This document shows, one piece after another, positions 8,423 through 18,202 of a DNA stretch of 64,000 bases. Made by a program: the position numbers and the translations under genes. The notes under the pieces are model-generated. The model had not been told where the DNA came from. It searched no databases and was given only the letters and a program-made list of their open reading frames with translations. How positions within the stretch are numbered: position 1 is the first letter of the stretch; each line of letters opens with the position of its first letter. Source of the stretch: Blautia massiliensis (ex Durand et al. 2017) (GTDB lineage: Bacteria > Bacillota > Clostridia > Lachnospirales > Lachnospiraceae); assembly GCF_001487165.1 (NCBI RefSeq), contig NZ_LN913006.1:2296312-2360311 (forward strand). Direction: 5' to 3'.

Positions 8423-9802
8423 TTAATTTTTTTCAAGATATTCTTTATTCTGAGCGATCACCTGCTCCATCACGTCCGGTCCCGGCGCTCCCAGAGTCAC
8501 ACGTTTTTCCACGCAGGTCTTCATACTGATGGCTTCATAGATGTCCTCCTCAAACACAGGACTGATCTCTTTGTACTCGGAAAGCGGAAGCTCATCCAGA
8601 GAGATTCCCTTATCCAGACAGAGAAGGACCAGTCTTCCGACGATGCCGTGAGCATCACGGAACGGTACACCGTGGTTAACCAGATAGTCCGCTGCGTCTG
8701 TGGCGTTTGTAAAGCCTCTCTTTGCACTTGCCTCCATGTTGGCTTTGTTGAACTGCATAGTGGAAACCATGCCGGTAAACAGGGCGATACAGCCCTTTAC
8801 AGTGTCGATGGCATCAAAGGTCAGCTCCTTGTCTTCCTGCATATCTTTGTTGTATGCAAGCGGGATTCCCTTCATGGTTGTGAGAATAGATGTCAGCGCT
8901 CCGTAAACACGGCCTGTTTTTCCACGGACAAGCTCTGCGATATCCGGATTCTTCTTCTGCGGCATGATACTGCTGCCTGTGCTGTATGCGTCATCGATCT
9001 CAACGAAACGGTACTCATTGGAATTCCACAGAATGATCTCCTCTGAAAAACGGCTCAGATGCATCATGATCGTAGAAAACGCACTGAGAAGCTCGATGAC
9101 ATAATCTCTGTCAGATACGGAATCCATACTGTTTCTGGTTGGTGCATCAAAGCCGAGAAGCTCTGCAGTATAGGCACGATCCAACGGATAAGTGGTTCCT
9201 GCCAGTGCTCCCGCTCCAAGCGGACAGGTATTCATTCTCTTACGGATATCAAAAAGTCTGTCACGGTCTCTGCGGAACATCTCAAAATATGCGCCTACAT
9301 GGTGTGCCAGAGTTACCGGCTGTGCCTTCTGAAGGTGGGTAAATCCCGGCATGTAGGTGTGAACATTCTCTTCCATGATCTTCTGCAGGGCAAGAAGAAG
9401 GTCCTTCAGCTCCTTATCTGTCTCATCGATCTCGTCGCGGACATAAAGCTTCATATCCAGAGCTACCTGGTCATTACGGCTTCTTCCTGTGTGAAGCTTC
9501 TTTCCGGCATCTCCGATACGGTCGATCAGGTTTGCCTCCACGAAGCTGTGGATATCCTCATACTCCGCTGTGATCTCCAGCTTTCCTGCTTCCACGTCTG
9601 CAAGGATACCGTCCAGTCCTTCTGTAATCTGCTCCTTTTCTTCCTCTGTCAGGATCCCCTGTTTTGCAAGCATGGCAACATGTGCCTTGCTTCCACGGAT
9701 ATCCTGTCTGTAAAATTTTTGATCAAAGGAAATGGATGCGTTAAAATTGTAAACCAGCTTGTCCGTTTCTTTTGTAAAACGGCCTCCCCATAACTGTGCC
9801 AT
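8423..9802 (-). CDS. argH: Argininosuccinate lyase
   Basis: 459 residues, the normal family length, starting MAQLWGGRFTKETDKLV. The fumarase/aspartase superfamily signature GSSIMPQKKNPD lies at about 277-288 and includes the catalytic serine loop; HTGRSRNDQVALD is the other conserved block. It splits argininosuccinate to arginine and fumarate, the last step of arginine synthesis. No argG or other arg gene is adjacent, so the gene is detached from the rest of the pathway here. A putative promoter with an extended -10 lies about 90 bases upstream. Confidence 0.96.
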   Translation of the reverse strand: MAQLWGGRFTKETDKLVYNFNASISFDQKFYRQDIRGSKAHVAMLAKQGILTEEEKEQITEGLDGILADVEAGKLEITAEYEDIHSFVEANLIDRIGDAGKKLHTGRSRNDQVALDMKLYVRDEIDETDKELKDLLLALQKIMEENVHTYMPGFTHLQKAQPVTLAHHVGAYFEMFRRDRDRLFDIRKRMNTCPLGAGALAGTTYPLDRAYTAELLGFDAPTRNSMDSVSDRDYVIELLSAFSTIMMHLSRFSEEIILWNSNEYRFVEIDDAYSTGSSIMPQKKNPDIAELVRGKTGRVYGALTSILTTMKGIPLAYNKDMQEDKELTFDAIDTVKGCIALFTGMVSTMQFNKANMEASAKRGFTNATDAADYLVNHGVPFRDAHGIVGRLVLLCLDKGISLDELPLSEYKEISPVFEEDIYEAISMKTCVEKRVTLGAPGPDVMEQVIAQNKEYLEKN

Positions 9803-9896
9803 ATTGATTCTTCCTCACTTTTCTTTTTTGCGGCAGAACTGTCTTCTCCGGACATACACGAGCTCCGTCTCCCGGACGTCTGCACTTTTCTGTGTT

Positions 9897-9924
9897 AGTG
9901 TAACATATTTTTATAAAAATGCAA
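9897..9924 (-). promoter_or_regulatory. Promoter of argH
   Basis: Minus-strand TTGCAT (9924-9919), a 16-base spacer and TACACT (9902-9897) with TGT just upstream (extended -10). It predicts a leader of about 90 bases. Confidence 0.5.
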
Positions 9925-9953
9925 AGTTTTTCATAATTATACGTTTGCTGTCT

Positions 9954-10619
9954 TCAGCCGTTGTTACTGTTCACTCGATTCTCAGTAACCAGCCGTTCTC
10001 TGTCCATGGCTTCTTTCTTTGAAAATACACAGCCGCAATAATTCTGCCGGTACAGAGCATGCTCATGAGACAGTTCAATAGAACGCTTGTAGCCATTCTT
10101 TTTCTTAAAATCCGAAGTCAGATGTGGCACTTTATAGATTTCTGCCAGCTCCTCGCCAATCTCATTGATCTTCTGTGCATTTTTCAGCGGACTGATACTT
10201 AAGGTTGTGGTGAAATAATCATATCCGCCCTCCTTCGCCAGTTTTGCCGCCTCTTCCATCCGCAGACGGTAACACCGAAAGCACCGTTCTCCTCCTTCCG
10301 GAACATCTTCCAGGCCTTTGGCCATCTCGTAAAATTCCTTCGGGTCATACCGTCCCTCCACTAGCGTTACCGGATGGACAAATTCCATCTCCCCGATCAG
10401 GCGGCGGATCTCAGCCACGCGGTGTGAATATTCCTCCACCGGTGCGATATTGGGATTATAAAAAAATATCGTGATTTCAAAATACTGCGACAGATATTCC
10501 ATCACATAGCTGCTGCATGGCGCACAGCAGGCATGCAGAAAAAGTCTGGGGGTTTTCCCTTCTTTCTGGTTTCTTTCAATCAGTTTATCCAGTTCTTTCT
10601 GGTAGTTTCTCTTGTTCAA
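9954..10619 (-). CDS. queH: Epoxyqueuosine reductase QueH
   Basis: 221 residues of the QueH family (formerly DUF208), which reduces epoxyqueuosine to queuosine in tRNA and replaces QueG in many anaerobes. The expected metal-binding cysteines are visible: HACCAPCSSYVMEYL at about 29-43, ERCFRCYRLRMEEAAKLA in the middle, and QNYCGCVFSKKEA near the C-terminus. It is transcribed alone, divergently from the ABC transporter pair, from which it is separated by about 130 bases. No other queuosine gene is in view. Confidence 0.93.
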   Translation of the reverse strand: MNKRNYQKELDKLIERNQKEGKTPRLFLHACCAPCSSYVMEYLSQYFEITIFFYNPNIAPVEEYSHRVAEIRRLIGEMEFVHPVTLVEGRYDPKEFYEMAKGLEDVPEGGERCFRCYRLRMEEAAKLAKEGGYDYFTTTLSISPLKNAQKINEIGEELAEIYKVPHLTSDFKKKNGYKRSIELSHEHALYRQNYCGCVFSKKEAMDRERLVTENRVNSNNG

Positions 10620-10681
10620 TGTTTGTAATTCCTTTCTCTATGACCGTTTTCAGGCAGACATCAAAGTATGCATCTCTGCCA

Positions 10682-10710
10682 TTGGCCTTCTCATGTTTCA
10701 GACATATGAT
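10682..10710 (+). promoter_or_regulatory. Putative promoter of the ABC importer pair
   Basis: TTGGCC (10682-10687), a 17-base spacer and TATGAT (10705-10710). An AAAAGGAGG ribosome site follows at about 10732-10740. Confidence 0.5.
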
Positions 10711-10748
10711 AATATTATACCATTATCTACGAAAAGGAGGCAACATCC

Positions 10749-11516
10749 ATGAATCCTGTCCTGAAAGTGCGGGACGTGTGTCTCTCCTATCACACATTGT
10801 CCGGTGAGACACCCGCCCTTTCTCATATATCCTTTGACCTGATGCCCGGTGAATTCCTGTCCATTGTAGGACCTTCCGGATGCGGAAAATCCACTCTTCT
10901 GAATCTCATTGCCGGCCTGCTCACTCCGGAACACGGTTCCATTACTCTGGGAAACCGTCCGGTATCCTCCGGCAGTGCCGCTGTAGGATATATGCTCCAG
11001 AAGGATCATCTTCTGGAATGGCGGAGCATCTACAAAAACATCCTTCTCGGCCTGGAGATCCGGAAAGAGCTCACACCTGAAAAGCTGGCACATGCAGAAG
11101 CCCTTCTTCAGACCTACGGTCTGGACCGTTTCCGTGATGCCCGCCCTTCCCAGCTTTCCGGCGGTATGCGCCAACGTGCCGCTCTGATCCGGACCCTGGT
11201 GCTGGAACCGGAGCTCCTTCTTCTGGACGAACCATTTTCCGCTCTGGATTACCAGACCCGCTTAAATGTCAGTGATGATATAGGAAAAATCCTCAAAAGC
11301 TCCGGCAAGCCTGCGATCCTGGTCACTCACGATATCTCCGAAGCCATCAGTATGGCCGACCGGGTACTGATCCTTTCTGCACGTCCTGCCACTGTACGAA
11401 AGATCATTGATATCGATCTGGATATCAGCGACCGCACTCCCCTCTCCTCCAGAAATGCTCCGGATTTTAAAAAATATTTTAACATCATATGGAAGGAGCT
11501 CAATGAAAATGCCTGA
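10749..11516 (+). CDS. ABC importer ATP-binding protein, SsuB/TauB/ThiZ type
   Basis: 255 residues with a complete nucleotide-binding domain: Walker A GPSGCGKST at about 41-49, signature LSGGMRQRAA at about 137, Walker B LLLLDEPFSALD and an H-loop in LVTHDISEAI. It most resembles ATPases of the nitrate/sulfonate/taurine and pyrimidine-precursor importer group. It overlaps the permease gene by 14 bases, so the two are coupled. No solute-binding protein is encoded beside them, leaving the substrate open. An AAAAGGAGG site precedes the ATG. Confidence 0.88.
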   Translation: MNPVLKVRDVCLSYHTLSGETPALSHISFDLMPGEFLSIVGPSGCGKSTLLNLIAGLLTPEHGSITLGNRPVSSGSAAVGYMLQKDHLLEWRSIYKNILLGLEIRKELTPEKLAHAEALLQTYGLDRFRDARPSQLSGGMRQRAALIRTLVLEPELLLLDEPFSALDYQTRLNVSDDIGKILKSSGKPAILVTHDISEAISMADRVLILSARPATVRKIIDIDLDISDRTPLSSRNAPDFKKYFNIIWKELNENA

Positions 11517-12303
11517 AATTTCCAGACAGCAGAAACAATATCTTGCACGGCAAAAAAAAGAAAAAAACATTATCCTGGCTGCACGGACACTTCTTTTTGT
11601 TCTGTTTATGGGACTTTGGGAAATATCCTCTGATCTTGGATGGATCGATTCCTTTATCTTCAGCAGTCCTTCCCTGATCGCAAAGACCTTTCTTTCCATG
11701 TGCAGGGATCAGTCCCTGTTTGCACATATTGCCGTGACACTGGCAGAAACTCTTGTCAGTTTCTTTTTTGTTGTGATCCTAGGTGTAGGAACCGCAGTAC
11801 TTCTCTGGTGCTCCCGACGGATCGCACGGATCCTGGAGCCATGTCTGGTGGTACTGAACAGTCTCCCGAAATCTGCTCTGGCCCCTCTTCTGATCGTATG
11901 GCTTGGTGCCAACGAACGTACCATTGTGGTCGCCGGCATGTCTGTAGCCATCTTCGGCTCCGTTATCAATCTGTACTCCGGCTTCTGCCAGGCAGATCCG
12001 GAAAAGCTGAAGCTGATCGAAACTCTGGGGGGACACAAAAAGGAAAAGCTTCTGAAGATCGTCCTGCCCTCCTCCGTTCCTCTTATCCTGAGTGTGATGA
12101 AGGTCAACATCGGGCTTTGCCTGGTGGGCGTGATCATCGGAGAATTTATCGGTGCCCGAAAAGGCCTGGGATACCTGATCATTTACGGAAGCCAGACATT
12201 CAGACTTACATGGGTCCTGATGTCCATTGTGATCCTCTGCATCATTGCCATGCTGCTATATTTTGCACTTTATCTTATTGAAAAACAGGTCCGGAAACAT
12301 TAG
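11503..12303 (+). CDS. ABC importer permease, SsuC/ThiX-like
   Basis: A 266-residue binding-protein-dependent permease. After a basic N-terminus come about six membrane helices. The EAA loop that contacts the ATPase is seen as LIETLGGHKKEKLLKIVLPS at about 188-207, matching EAAxxxGxxxxxxFxxVxLP. The start at 11503 is set by GGAAGGAG just upstream, inside the end of the ATPase gene; an earlier in-frame ATG at 11407 lacks such a site. It is the membrane partner of the preceding ATPase. The gene is followed at once by a bidirectional terminator shared with the convergent GGDEF-EAL gene. Confidence 0.88.
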   Translation: MKMPEISRQQKQYLARQKKEKNIILAARTLLFVLFMGLWEISSDLGWIDSFIFSSPSLIAKTFLSMCRDQSLFAHIAVTLAETLVSFFFVVILGVGTAVLLWCSRRIARILEPCLVVLNSLPKSALAPLLIVWLGANERTIVVAGMSVAIFGSVINLYSGFCQADPEKLKLIETLGGHKKEKLLKIVLPSSVPLILSVMKVNIGLCLVGVIIGEFIGARKGLGYLIIYGSQTFRLTWVLMSIVILCIIAMLLYFALYLIEKQVRKH

Positions 12304-12313
12304 CTGTAAAAAG

Positions 12314-12348
12314 GGCGTGTAAAAATGATCTCTCATTTTTTACACGCC
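12314..12348. terminator. Bidirectional terminator overlapping a stop codon
   Basis: GGCGTGTAAAAATGA and TCATTTTTTACACGCC pair with one bulged base. T-rich tracts follow on both strands. It serves the permease on the plus strand. The last codons and stop (12333-12335) of the convergent GGDEF-EAL gene lie inside the right arm. Confidence 0.8.
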
Positions 12349-14768
12349 TCTTTTGCTCTTATAACCTTTGTTTCAAAGTTTTCCCACGGCAAAGGCCGTG
12401 CATAATAAAAGCCCTGGATCTCATCGCAGCTCAGGCTTCGCAGGATCTCCACCTGTTTTGCTTTCTCCACGCCCTCGGCAAGAACCTTCATTCCAAGGCT
12501 GTGTGCCAGCGAAATGGTATGACGAATCACCTGCTGCCCACGAAAATTCTCTATGTAATCGATCAGACTTTTATCCAGCTTCAGAGTATCGAATGGCAGC
12601 TGGTTCAGGCTTGTCATAGATGAATAGCCGGAGCCAAAATCATCCATATGCAGCTCGAATCCTGCATCCACCATCTTCTCTATGAGCTTACTGATCCGAT
12701 CATTATACAACGCAGCAGTTTCTGTCAATTCAATGGGAACAGAAGAAAACGGAATGCCATTTTCTTCCACGATCTTCACATAACGACAGATCATATTATC
12801 GTAATGGATACTGGCACGTGACAGATTCACCGAAATCGGAAGTATCTTTTTCCCTGATCTTATACGTTCCCCCTGGATGCTGCATACCTTTCTGAAAACA
12901 TATTCATCAAGGCGTACGATCAGACCATCCTTCTCAAAAAGAGGGATAAATTCTCCCGGCGAAACCATAGTTCCTTCCGCTCTCTTCCAGCGCACCAGTG
13001 CCTCCGCCCCAACGATCTCTTCTGTCTCCACACTGTATTTCGGCTGCAGGTAGACTACGAATTCTTCATTGCGTATAGCCTCCACGAAAGCATTCTCCAT
13101 CTGTCCGTTACGGATATGCCTCTGTCTCATCTCATCATCATAAAAAGCAATCTGGTGCTCATAGTCATCCCGGATACTCTTCATGGCCAGAAAAGCCCTG
13201 TCACAGATCAGGGTAAAAGGCAGTGTCTTATCCACATTCTCATAAACCCCATAGTTGACCACCAGATTAGGAATCGGCGCTCCGCTCTCGACCCTGTGGA
13301 TAAATTTCTCCATATCTGCCCTACGGATCTCTTTCTTTCCATATATGATGGCTACAAACTGGTCTCCTCCATATCTGCCCACCGTCCCGTAGCGAACCTG
13401 ATTTCTATACGTATCTCCCAGATAGGTAAGAACCTGATCACCGGTCTTCTCTCCATAGGTTCCGTTGATCCATTTAAAGTTCTTTATATCTGCCACCACC
13501 ACATGAAAATCCTGATTCGTATTAAAGCGCATCAGCGTCTTTGCATGATGGAAAAAGGCCTGTCTGATATAAAGCCCTGTAAGATCATCATATTCCAGAG
13601 CTGAGAGTACCATCACGGACTCTCTCAGCTTGATCACATTGTTGATCTTACTTTTTAATATACGGACATTATACGGTTTCCGTACAAAATCCACTGCTCC
13701 CAGTTCCAGACATCGCACCTCATCCTCCAACCGGTTACTTCCGGTTATGATGATCACAGGCACAGAGGTCAGCATCACATCATCACGGATCAGCTCCAGA
13801 AACTGAAATTCATCACATACCGGCACACTCATATCAAGAAGAATTGCAGAAAGGGTTTTGTAATTCTCAGACAGACGCTTCATCCCCTCTGCTTCATTCA
13901 TCGCAGTGATAACCTCAAAACTGCCCTCCAGATGTTCTGTAAGCGCTTTCCGATCCGTCTCGTCATTCACTACAATAAGAAGTTTTCTTCCGGATGCTGT
14001 TCCTCCTGGTTCCAGTACGGCCTCCATCTCACTGTACCGTACATCCATATCCTCATTGGCAAAAGCAAACACCACGGCCTGAAAATCCTCAGCCGTTCCT
14101 ACCCTGGCACATTTCACATAGAAATATTCAATCCTCCCGTTGCTTCGGCGTACACGATAATGTACCATCAACTGGGGAATCCTTGTAAGACGTTGGCATA
14201 TCTTCTCAAAATCCATCATCTGATGCATCCGGATCCTGTCCTCTGCCGCAACAATGCTCTCAATATAAATATCCATGATCTTCTCATAGGATTCATCACT
14301 GCGAAGTCCCTCCTCCACATAAGCTCCACTCTGCCCCTGGAAGCGGCATACCTGGACCTTATGAGTCTCTCTGTCAACAGAGTAGATATTGATAAAATTT
14401 TTTCCGAGAACATTAATGATCCCCATAAGAAGCGGATTCTCCATCATTCCGCTGCTGATCTCATCATTCGTCTCTGTATCCGAAAAAACAAGGGCATGTC
14501 CTGTCCCGCCGGATTCCAGCGGAATCTCCACAGCATCAACCGAACGCAGGATATTCCGTCCCGGTTCCAGATAGTTCTTCGGACCTTTGATCCCGTTAAC
14601 GACCGGACAGATCTCACAGGGAGTTTCTCTGTTTCTCAGACAGTGATAGCATTTCTCGCCCCTCTTCAGCTGCGGATAGATCTCACGTGCTGCCAGGTTA
14701 TAGCTGATAATCTTATAATCCTCATCTATGACATACATTCCCGATGCATTTTTCCCCACGAGCATCAC
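12333..14768 (-). CDS. PAS-REC-GGDEF-EAL cyclic-di-GMP signalling protein
   Basis: 811 residues in four parts. Residues 1-130 are PAS-like with a cysteine cluster CYHCLRNRETPCEICP. Residues about 255-375 are a receiver-like domain with LLDMSVP (phospho-acceptor Asp) and VRKPYN (Lys). Residues about 385-545 are a GGDEF domain in which the active loop reads GGDQF, not GG(D/E)EF. Residues about 555-805 are an EAL domain with EALVRW, NLS, ELTETA, DDFGSGYSS, KLDKS, AEGVE and QGFYYARP, all the expected metal and catalytic residues. The protein is therefore likely a c-di-GMP phosphodiesterase whose GGDEF domain is degenerate and may only bind GTP. It appears cytosolic and monocistronic. Confidence 0.9.
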   Translation of the reverse strand: MMLVGKNASGMYVIDEDYKIISYNLAAREIYPQLKRGEKCYHCLRNRETPCEICPVVNGIKGPKNYLEPGRNILRSVDAVEIPLESGGTGHALVFSDTETNDEISSGMMENPLLMGIINVLGKNFINIYSVDRETHKVQVCRFQGQSGAYVEEGLRSDESYEKIMDIYIESIVAAEDRIRMHQMMDFEKICQRLTRIPQLMVHYRVRRSNGRIEYFYVKCARVGTAEDFQAVVFAFANEDMDVRYSEMEAVLEPGGTASGRKLLIVVNDETDRKALTEHLEGSFEVITAMNEAEGMKRLSENYKTLSAILLDMSVPVCDEFQFLELIRDDVMLTSVPVIIITGSNRLEDEVRCLELGAVDFVRKPYNVRILKSKINNVIKLRESVMVLSALEYDDLTGLYIRQAFFHHAKTLMRFNTNQDFHVVVADIKNFKWINGTYGEKTGDQVLTYLGDTYRNQVRYGTVGRYGGDQFVAIIYGKKEIRRADMEKFIHRVESGAPIPNLVVNYGVYENVDKTLPFTLICDRAFLAMKSIRDDYEHQIAFYDDEMRQRHIRNGQMENAFVEAIRNEEFVVYLQPKYSVETEEIVGAEALVRWKRAEGTMVSPGEFIPLFEKDGLIVRLDEYVFRKVCSIQGERIRSGKKILPISVNLSRASIHYDNMICRYVKIVEENGIPFSSVPIELTETAALYNDRISKLIEKMVDAGFELHMDDFGSGYSSMTSLNQLPFDTLKLDKSLIDYIENFRGQQVIRHTISLAHSLGMKVLAEGVEKAKQVEILRSLSCDEIQGFYYARPLPWENFETKVIRAKEACKK

Positions 14769-14918
14769 CTCCGGATTCGTAAATTTCTCATAGATCCTTC
14801 GTGACAGTTACTGTCTCAAAATCCTTAAATATTCCTTCATTATATACGATTTTTCTGATAACTGCAATTATCTTTCGTATTATTTATTTTTCATATTGGT
14901 TTTATTATATTTCGGTTA

Positions 14919-15572
14919 TCAGCGCATCTGAAAAGATTTCCCCCTGAGCGGAACCCCGGCAAGCTCCGCAAGCCTTTTGATCCCGGAATCTGCTATGGAT
15001 ACCGCACTCTCCACATGATTGAAATCTGTGGCACTGTAATCAAACAGGATATTTCCCTGTGCTTCAAACTCCTCGTCCCGTTCCCAGAAAAAGAATCTCA
15101 TAGGCATACAGTCAAAGGCCCTGATCTCATATCCCACATCACCCTGGGGCAGTTCCCTGCCGTCAAGCTTCTGAAACGCCTCCCTCAATTCCTTTTCATG
15201 GCCGGAAAATGTAGCACTGAACACGTCCGTCTCTCCGATCTGATACGCCGGTGCAAATGGTCTTGCATTCCTGAGATCTGCAAAAGGGACCCACTTATCC
15301 ATAATAAAAGCCCCCTCTTTCGCATACCCCAGAAGCGTATAAATATTCAGCATCTCCGTAGTATCCGGTTCTCTCTGTCCATCCAGGCTCCGGATACTGC
15401 CGTCTTCCAAACTCACCCCATATCTTCTTCCGAAATGAATGATCGTGAGAAACCCGTTTTCTTCCTTCAGTTCCGGCACCCGTTTATGCAGATCTGCCTG
15501 ATCCATCTTCAAAAAGCGTTGTGCCCACTCTTCACATAGTTTTACATAGTTGGAAATTCTTTCTTCTTTCAT
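14919..15572 (-). CDS. DUF3786 domain-containing protein
   Basis: 217 residues with the features of DUF3786 (PF12654): a helical N-terminus (YVKLCEEWAQRFLKMDQADL), a central GAFIMDKWVPFADLRNARPF segment and a C-terminal MPMRFFFWERDEEFEAQGNI followed by LFDYSATDFNHVESAVSIAD. The family is common in anaerobes and its function is not known to me. Some relatives occur near corrinoid or methyltransferase genes, but nothing of that kind is adjacent here. It is soluble, with no signal peptide. A GGGAGA site precedes the ATG. Confidence 0.8.
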   Translation of the reverse strand: MKEERISNYVKLCEEWAQRFLKMDQADLHKRVPELKEENGFLTIIHFGRRYGVSLEDGSIRSLDGQREPDTTEMLNIYTLLGYAKEGAFIMDKWVPFADLRNARPFAPAYQIGETDVFSATFSGHEKELREAFQKLDGRELPQGDVGYEIRAFDCMPMRFFFWERDEEFEAQGNILFDYSATDFNHVESAVSIADSGIKRLAELAGVPLRGKSFQMR

Positions 15573-15928
15573 CCTGTCTTCTCCCTGTCTGATATCAATA
15601 TCCTTTCTCCGCTGTATTCCGGACTTTTTTTACAGAATACACTGCTTTCACATTTTCCGCAAGAATCTTCGCCGATGTATCCGAAATCCGGCTATTTTCA
15701 GTGTTACTGTTTTTTCAGCATCCCGGAACCTTCTTAAACGTTTCTTTTTTTCGACAGATCATCCATCAATTTTCCCAAATTCGTCTAATTTCTCAATATA
15801 AAAATAACGTTTTTTTGCACAAAAAACTGGATTTCCTTTTTCGAAAGGTGTATAATATTAACAAAGTTTATTGTTTTTATGGTTAAAGACACCTGGCAGT
15901 AAACAAGAAATGAAAGTGAGGATTCGCC
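15573..15928. other. Intergenic region between DUF3786 gene and glgC
   Basis: About 350 bases, AT- and pyrimidine-rich, divergent between the two flanking genes. The only clear content is the glgC promoter at about 15829-15856 and a short CCTTTTTCGAAAGG palindrome overlapping its spacer. No gene, tRNA or repeat is visible. Confidence 0.6.
15828..15856 (+). promoter_or_regulatory. Promoter of glgC-glgD
   Basis: A consensus TATAAT at 15851-15856 with a weak TGGATT -35 about 17 bases upstream. The palindrome CCTTTTTCGAAAGG fills most of the spacer and could be an operator. Confidence 0.5.
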
Positions 15929-17068
15929 ATGAAACAAAACAGTATGTTAGCAATGATCCTGGCCGGTGGAAGAGGAAGTCGTCTTCACGAGTTGACGAAT
16001 AAAGTTGCCAAGCCAGCCGTTGGTTATGGCGGTAAATACCGTATCGTGGATTTTCCGCTCAGTAACTGTGCCAACAGCGGCATTGATGTCGTAGGTGTAC
16101 TGACACAGTATGAATCAGTTTTACTGAACAGCTATGTAGCAGCCGGTGGCCGCTGGGGCCTTGATGCCAAGGACAGCGGAGTTTATGTACTTCCTCCACG
16201 TGAGAAGGCTGATGCCGGTCTGGATGTATACCGTGGAACAGCTGATGCGATCTCTCAGAATATTGATTTCATCGACTCACAGAACCCGGAATACCTTCTG
16301 ATCCTTTCCGGTGACCATATCTATAAGATGAATTATGCAAAGATGCTTGATGACCATATCCAGCATAAGGCAGATGCGACTATTGCAGTTATCGAGGTTC
16401 CCATGAAGGAAGCCAGCCGTTTCGGTATCATGAACACCGGTGAAGATGACCGCATCGTGGAATTTGAAGAGAAACCGGAACACCCGAAGAGCAATCTTGC
16501 CTCCATGGGTATCTACATATTCAACTGGAAGCTTCTGCGCAAGCTCCTGCTGGCAGATATCAAAAATCCGGATTCCAATCACGATTTCGGTAAAGACATC
16601 ATCCCTACACTCCTTGCACAGGACAAGGCGCTCTACGCCTACAAGTTCAAAGGCTACTGGAAGGATGTAGGAACCATCGATTCCCTCTGGGAAGCGAACA
16701 TGGATCTTCTCAGTCCTAACAGTGAACTGGATCTTAACGATCCTACCTGGAAAATCTACACTGAGGATGCTACCTCTCTTCCACAGTATATCTGTGATAC
16801 CGCTGTGATCAACACTGCTTTCATTACTCAGGGCTGTGTTGTAGAAGGTGAGATCACCAACTCCGTACTTTTCACAGGCGTCAAGGTCGGTCCTGGTGCC
16901 AAGATCATCGACAGTGTCCTGATGCCGGGTGTTGTTGTTGAAGCAGGTGCCGTTGTCCAGCGTGCTCTCGTTGCAGACGGAGTCGTGATCGGTACCAATG
17001 CTCGTGTCGGTTCCAAGGACAGTGAGCACATCGAACTTGTATCAAAACGTGTAAAGGGGGCTGAGTAA
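15929..17068 (+). CDS. glgC: Glucose-1-phosphate adenylyltransferase, catalytic subunit
   Basis: 379 residues. The N-terminal nucleotidyltransferase begins with [18 protein letters not shown] and keeps the pyrophosphorylase loop. [14 protein letters not shown] is the product-binding region, and a C-terminal left-handed beta-helix runs from about 290 ([20 protein letters not shown]). It makes ADP-glucose from glucose-1-phosphate and ATP, committing carbon to glycogen. It is followed two bases later by glgD; in Firmicutes GlgC and GlgD form a heterotetramer in which GlgC is catalytic. The start has a GTGAGG ribosome site. Confidence 0.96.
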   Translation: MKQNSMLAMILAGGRGSRLHELTNKVAKPAVGYGGKYRIVDFPLSNCANSGIDVVGVLTQYESVLLNSYVAAGGRWGLDAKDSGVYVLPPREKADAGLDVYRGTADAISQNIDFIDSQNPEYLLILSGDHIYKMNYAKMLDDHIQHKADATIAVIEVPMKEASRFGIMNTGEDDRIVEFEEKPEHPKSNLASMGIYIFNWKLLRKLLLADIKNPDSNHDFGKDIIPTLLAQDKALYAYKFKGYWKDVGTIDSLWEANMDLLSPNSELDLNDPTWKIYTEDATSLPQYICDTAVINTAFITQGCVVEGEITNSVLFTGVKVGPGAKIIDSVLMPGVVVEAGAVVQRALVADGVVIGTNARVGSKDSEHIELVSKRVKGAE

Positions 17069-17069
17069 T

Positions 17070-18191
17070 ATGTTTAAAGCATTTGGAATCGTGAATTCCT
17101 CAGAAAGAAATATCCATGTGGAGGGGCTTCAGGACTACCGTGCGATCGGCGCCTTTTCATTTCTCGGAAGATATCGTGTCATCGACTTCCCGATCTCAAA
17201 TATGACCAACAGCGGAATTGAGTACATTCAGGTCTATGTAAAGAACAAACCCCGTTCTCTTGTAGAACATCTCGGAACCGGACGTCACTACAACATCAAC
17301 TCCAAGAGCGGTAATCTCCAACTCCTCTTTTCAGAGCATTCCGGAGTCAACGATATCTATAACACCGATATCGACAACTACTACTCCAATCTGGAGTGCA
17401 TCGAAGCAGTTCATTATCCGTATGTTGTTATCGCTCCGAATTACATGATCTACACCACCGACTATTCCAAGCTGATCGATGCCCATATCGAATCCGGTGC
17501 AGATGTGACCATGCTTTATCATTCCGTTGATAATGCCAAGGAGAACTATCTGAACTGCCACATCCTGAACCTGAACCGTCAGAAGGGTGTTCTCTCCATT
17601 GAGCACAACCACGGCAATGCAAAGAACCGCAACATTTTCATGGATACCTACGTAATGAGCAAGGAGCTTTTCATCAGCCTCATCCATAAGGCAAAAGAGA
17701 TCTCCTCTCTTTATACCCTTGCAGACGTGATCAATGCCGGCTGCAGAGACGGTGAGCTGGATGTGCGTGGTATATCTCATCGCGGATATTTTGCATCGAT
17801 CACTGATTTCAAGAGCTATCACGATGCAAATATGGATCTGATCGACTACAAAACTGCAACCGATCTTTTCCATGATAACTGGCCGATCTATACACGCACC
17901 AACAACTCCTGTCCGACCCATTATTTTGACACAGCCAATGTTTCCAACTCCGTTATCTCCAACGGCTCCATGATCGAGGGAACTGTAGAAAATTCCATTG
18001 TCGGACGTGGCTGTACCATCAAAAAGGGCGCTGTTATCAAGAACTGTGTCGTTCTTGCAGACTGTACCATCGGTGAGAATGTCCATATCGAAAATCTGGT
18101 GGTAGACAAGCATGCCAAGATCACGCATGCCAAGGAGATCATCCGTCCTGCGGATGAGCCTGGCTACATCAAACGTAACGATACACTGTAA
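17070..18191 (+). CDS. glgD: Glucose-1-phosphate adenylyltransferase regulatory subunit GlgD
   Basis: 373 residues, homologous to GlgC but with a degenerate N-terminus. The GGxGSRL loop is replaced by a MFKAFGIVNSSERNIHVEGL start, typical of the GlgD subunit that raises the activity or alters the regulation of GlgC. The rest of the nucleotidyltransferase fold (YRVIDFPISNMTNSGIEYIQ) and the C-terminal beta-helix (ISNGSMIEGTVENSIVGRG) are kept. It is cotranscribed with glgC. A long perfect hairpin terminator follows the stop. No glgA or glgB is in the window. Confidence 0.95.
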   Translation: MFKAFGIVNSSERNIHVEGLQDYRAIGAFSFLGRYRVIDFPISNMTNSGIEYIQVYVKNKPRSLVEHLGTGRHYNINSKSGNLQLLFSEHSGVNDIYNTDIDNYYSNLECIEAVHYPYVVIAPNYMIYTTDYSKLIDAHIESGADVTMLYHSVDNAKENYLNCHILNLNRQKGVLSIEHNHGNAKNRNIFMDTYVMSKELFISLIHKAKEISSLYTLADVINAGCRDGELDVRGISHRGYFASITDFKSYHDANMDLIDYKTATDLFHDNWPIYTRTNNSCPTHYFDTANVSNSVISNGSMIEGTVENSIVGRGCTIKKGAVIKNCVVLADCTIGENVHIENLVVDKHAKITHAKEIIRPADEPGYIKRNDTL

Positions 18192-18202
18192 TATTCATAT
18201 AT

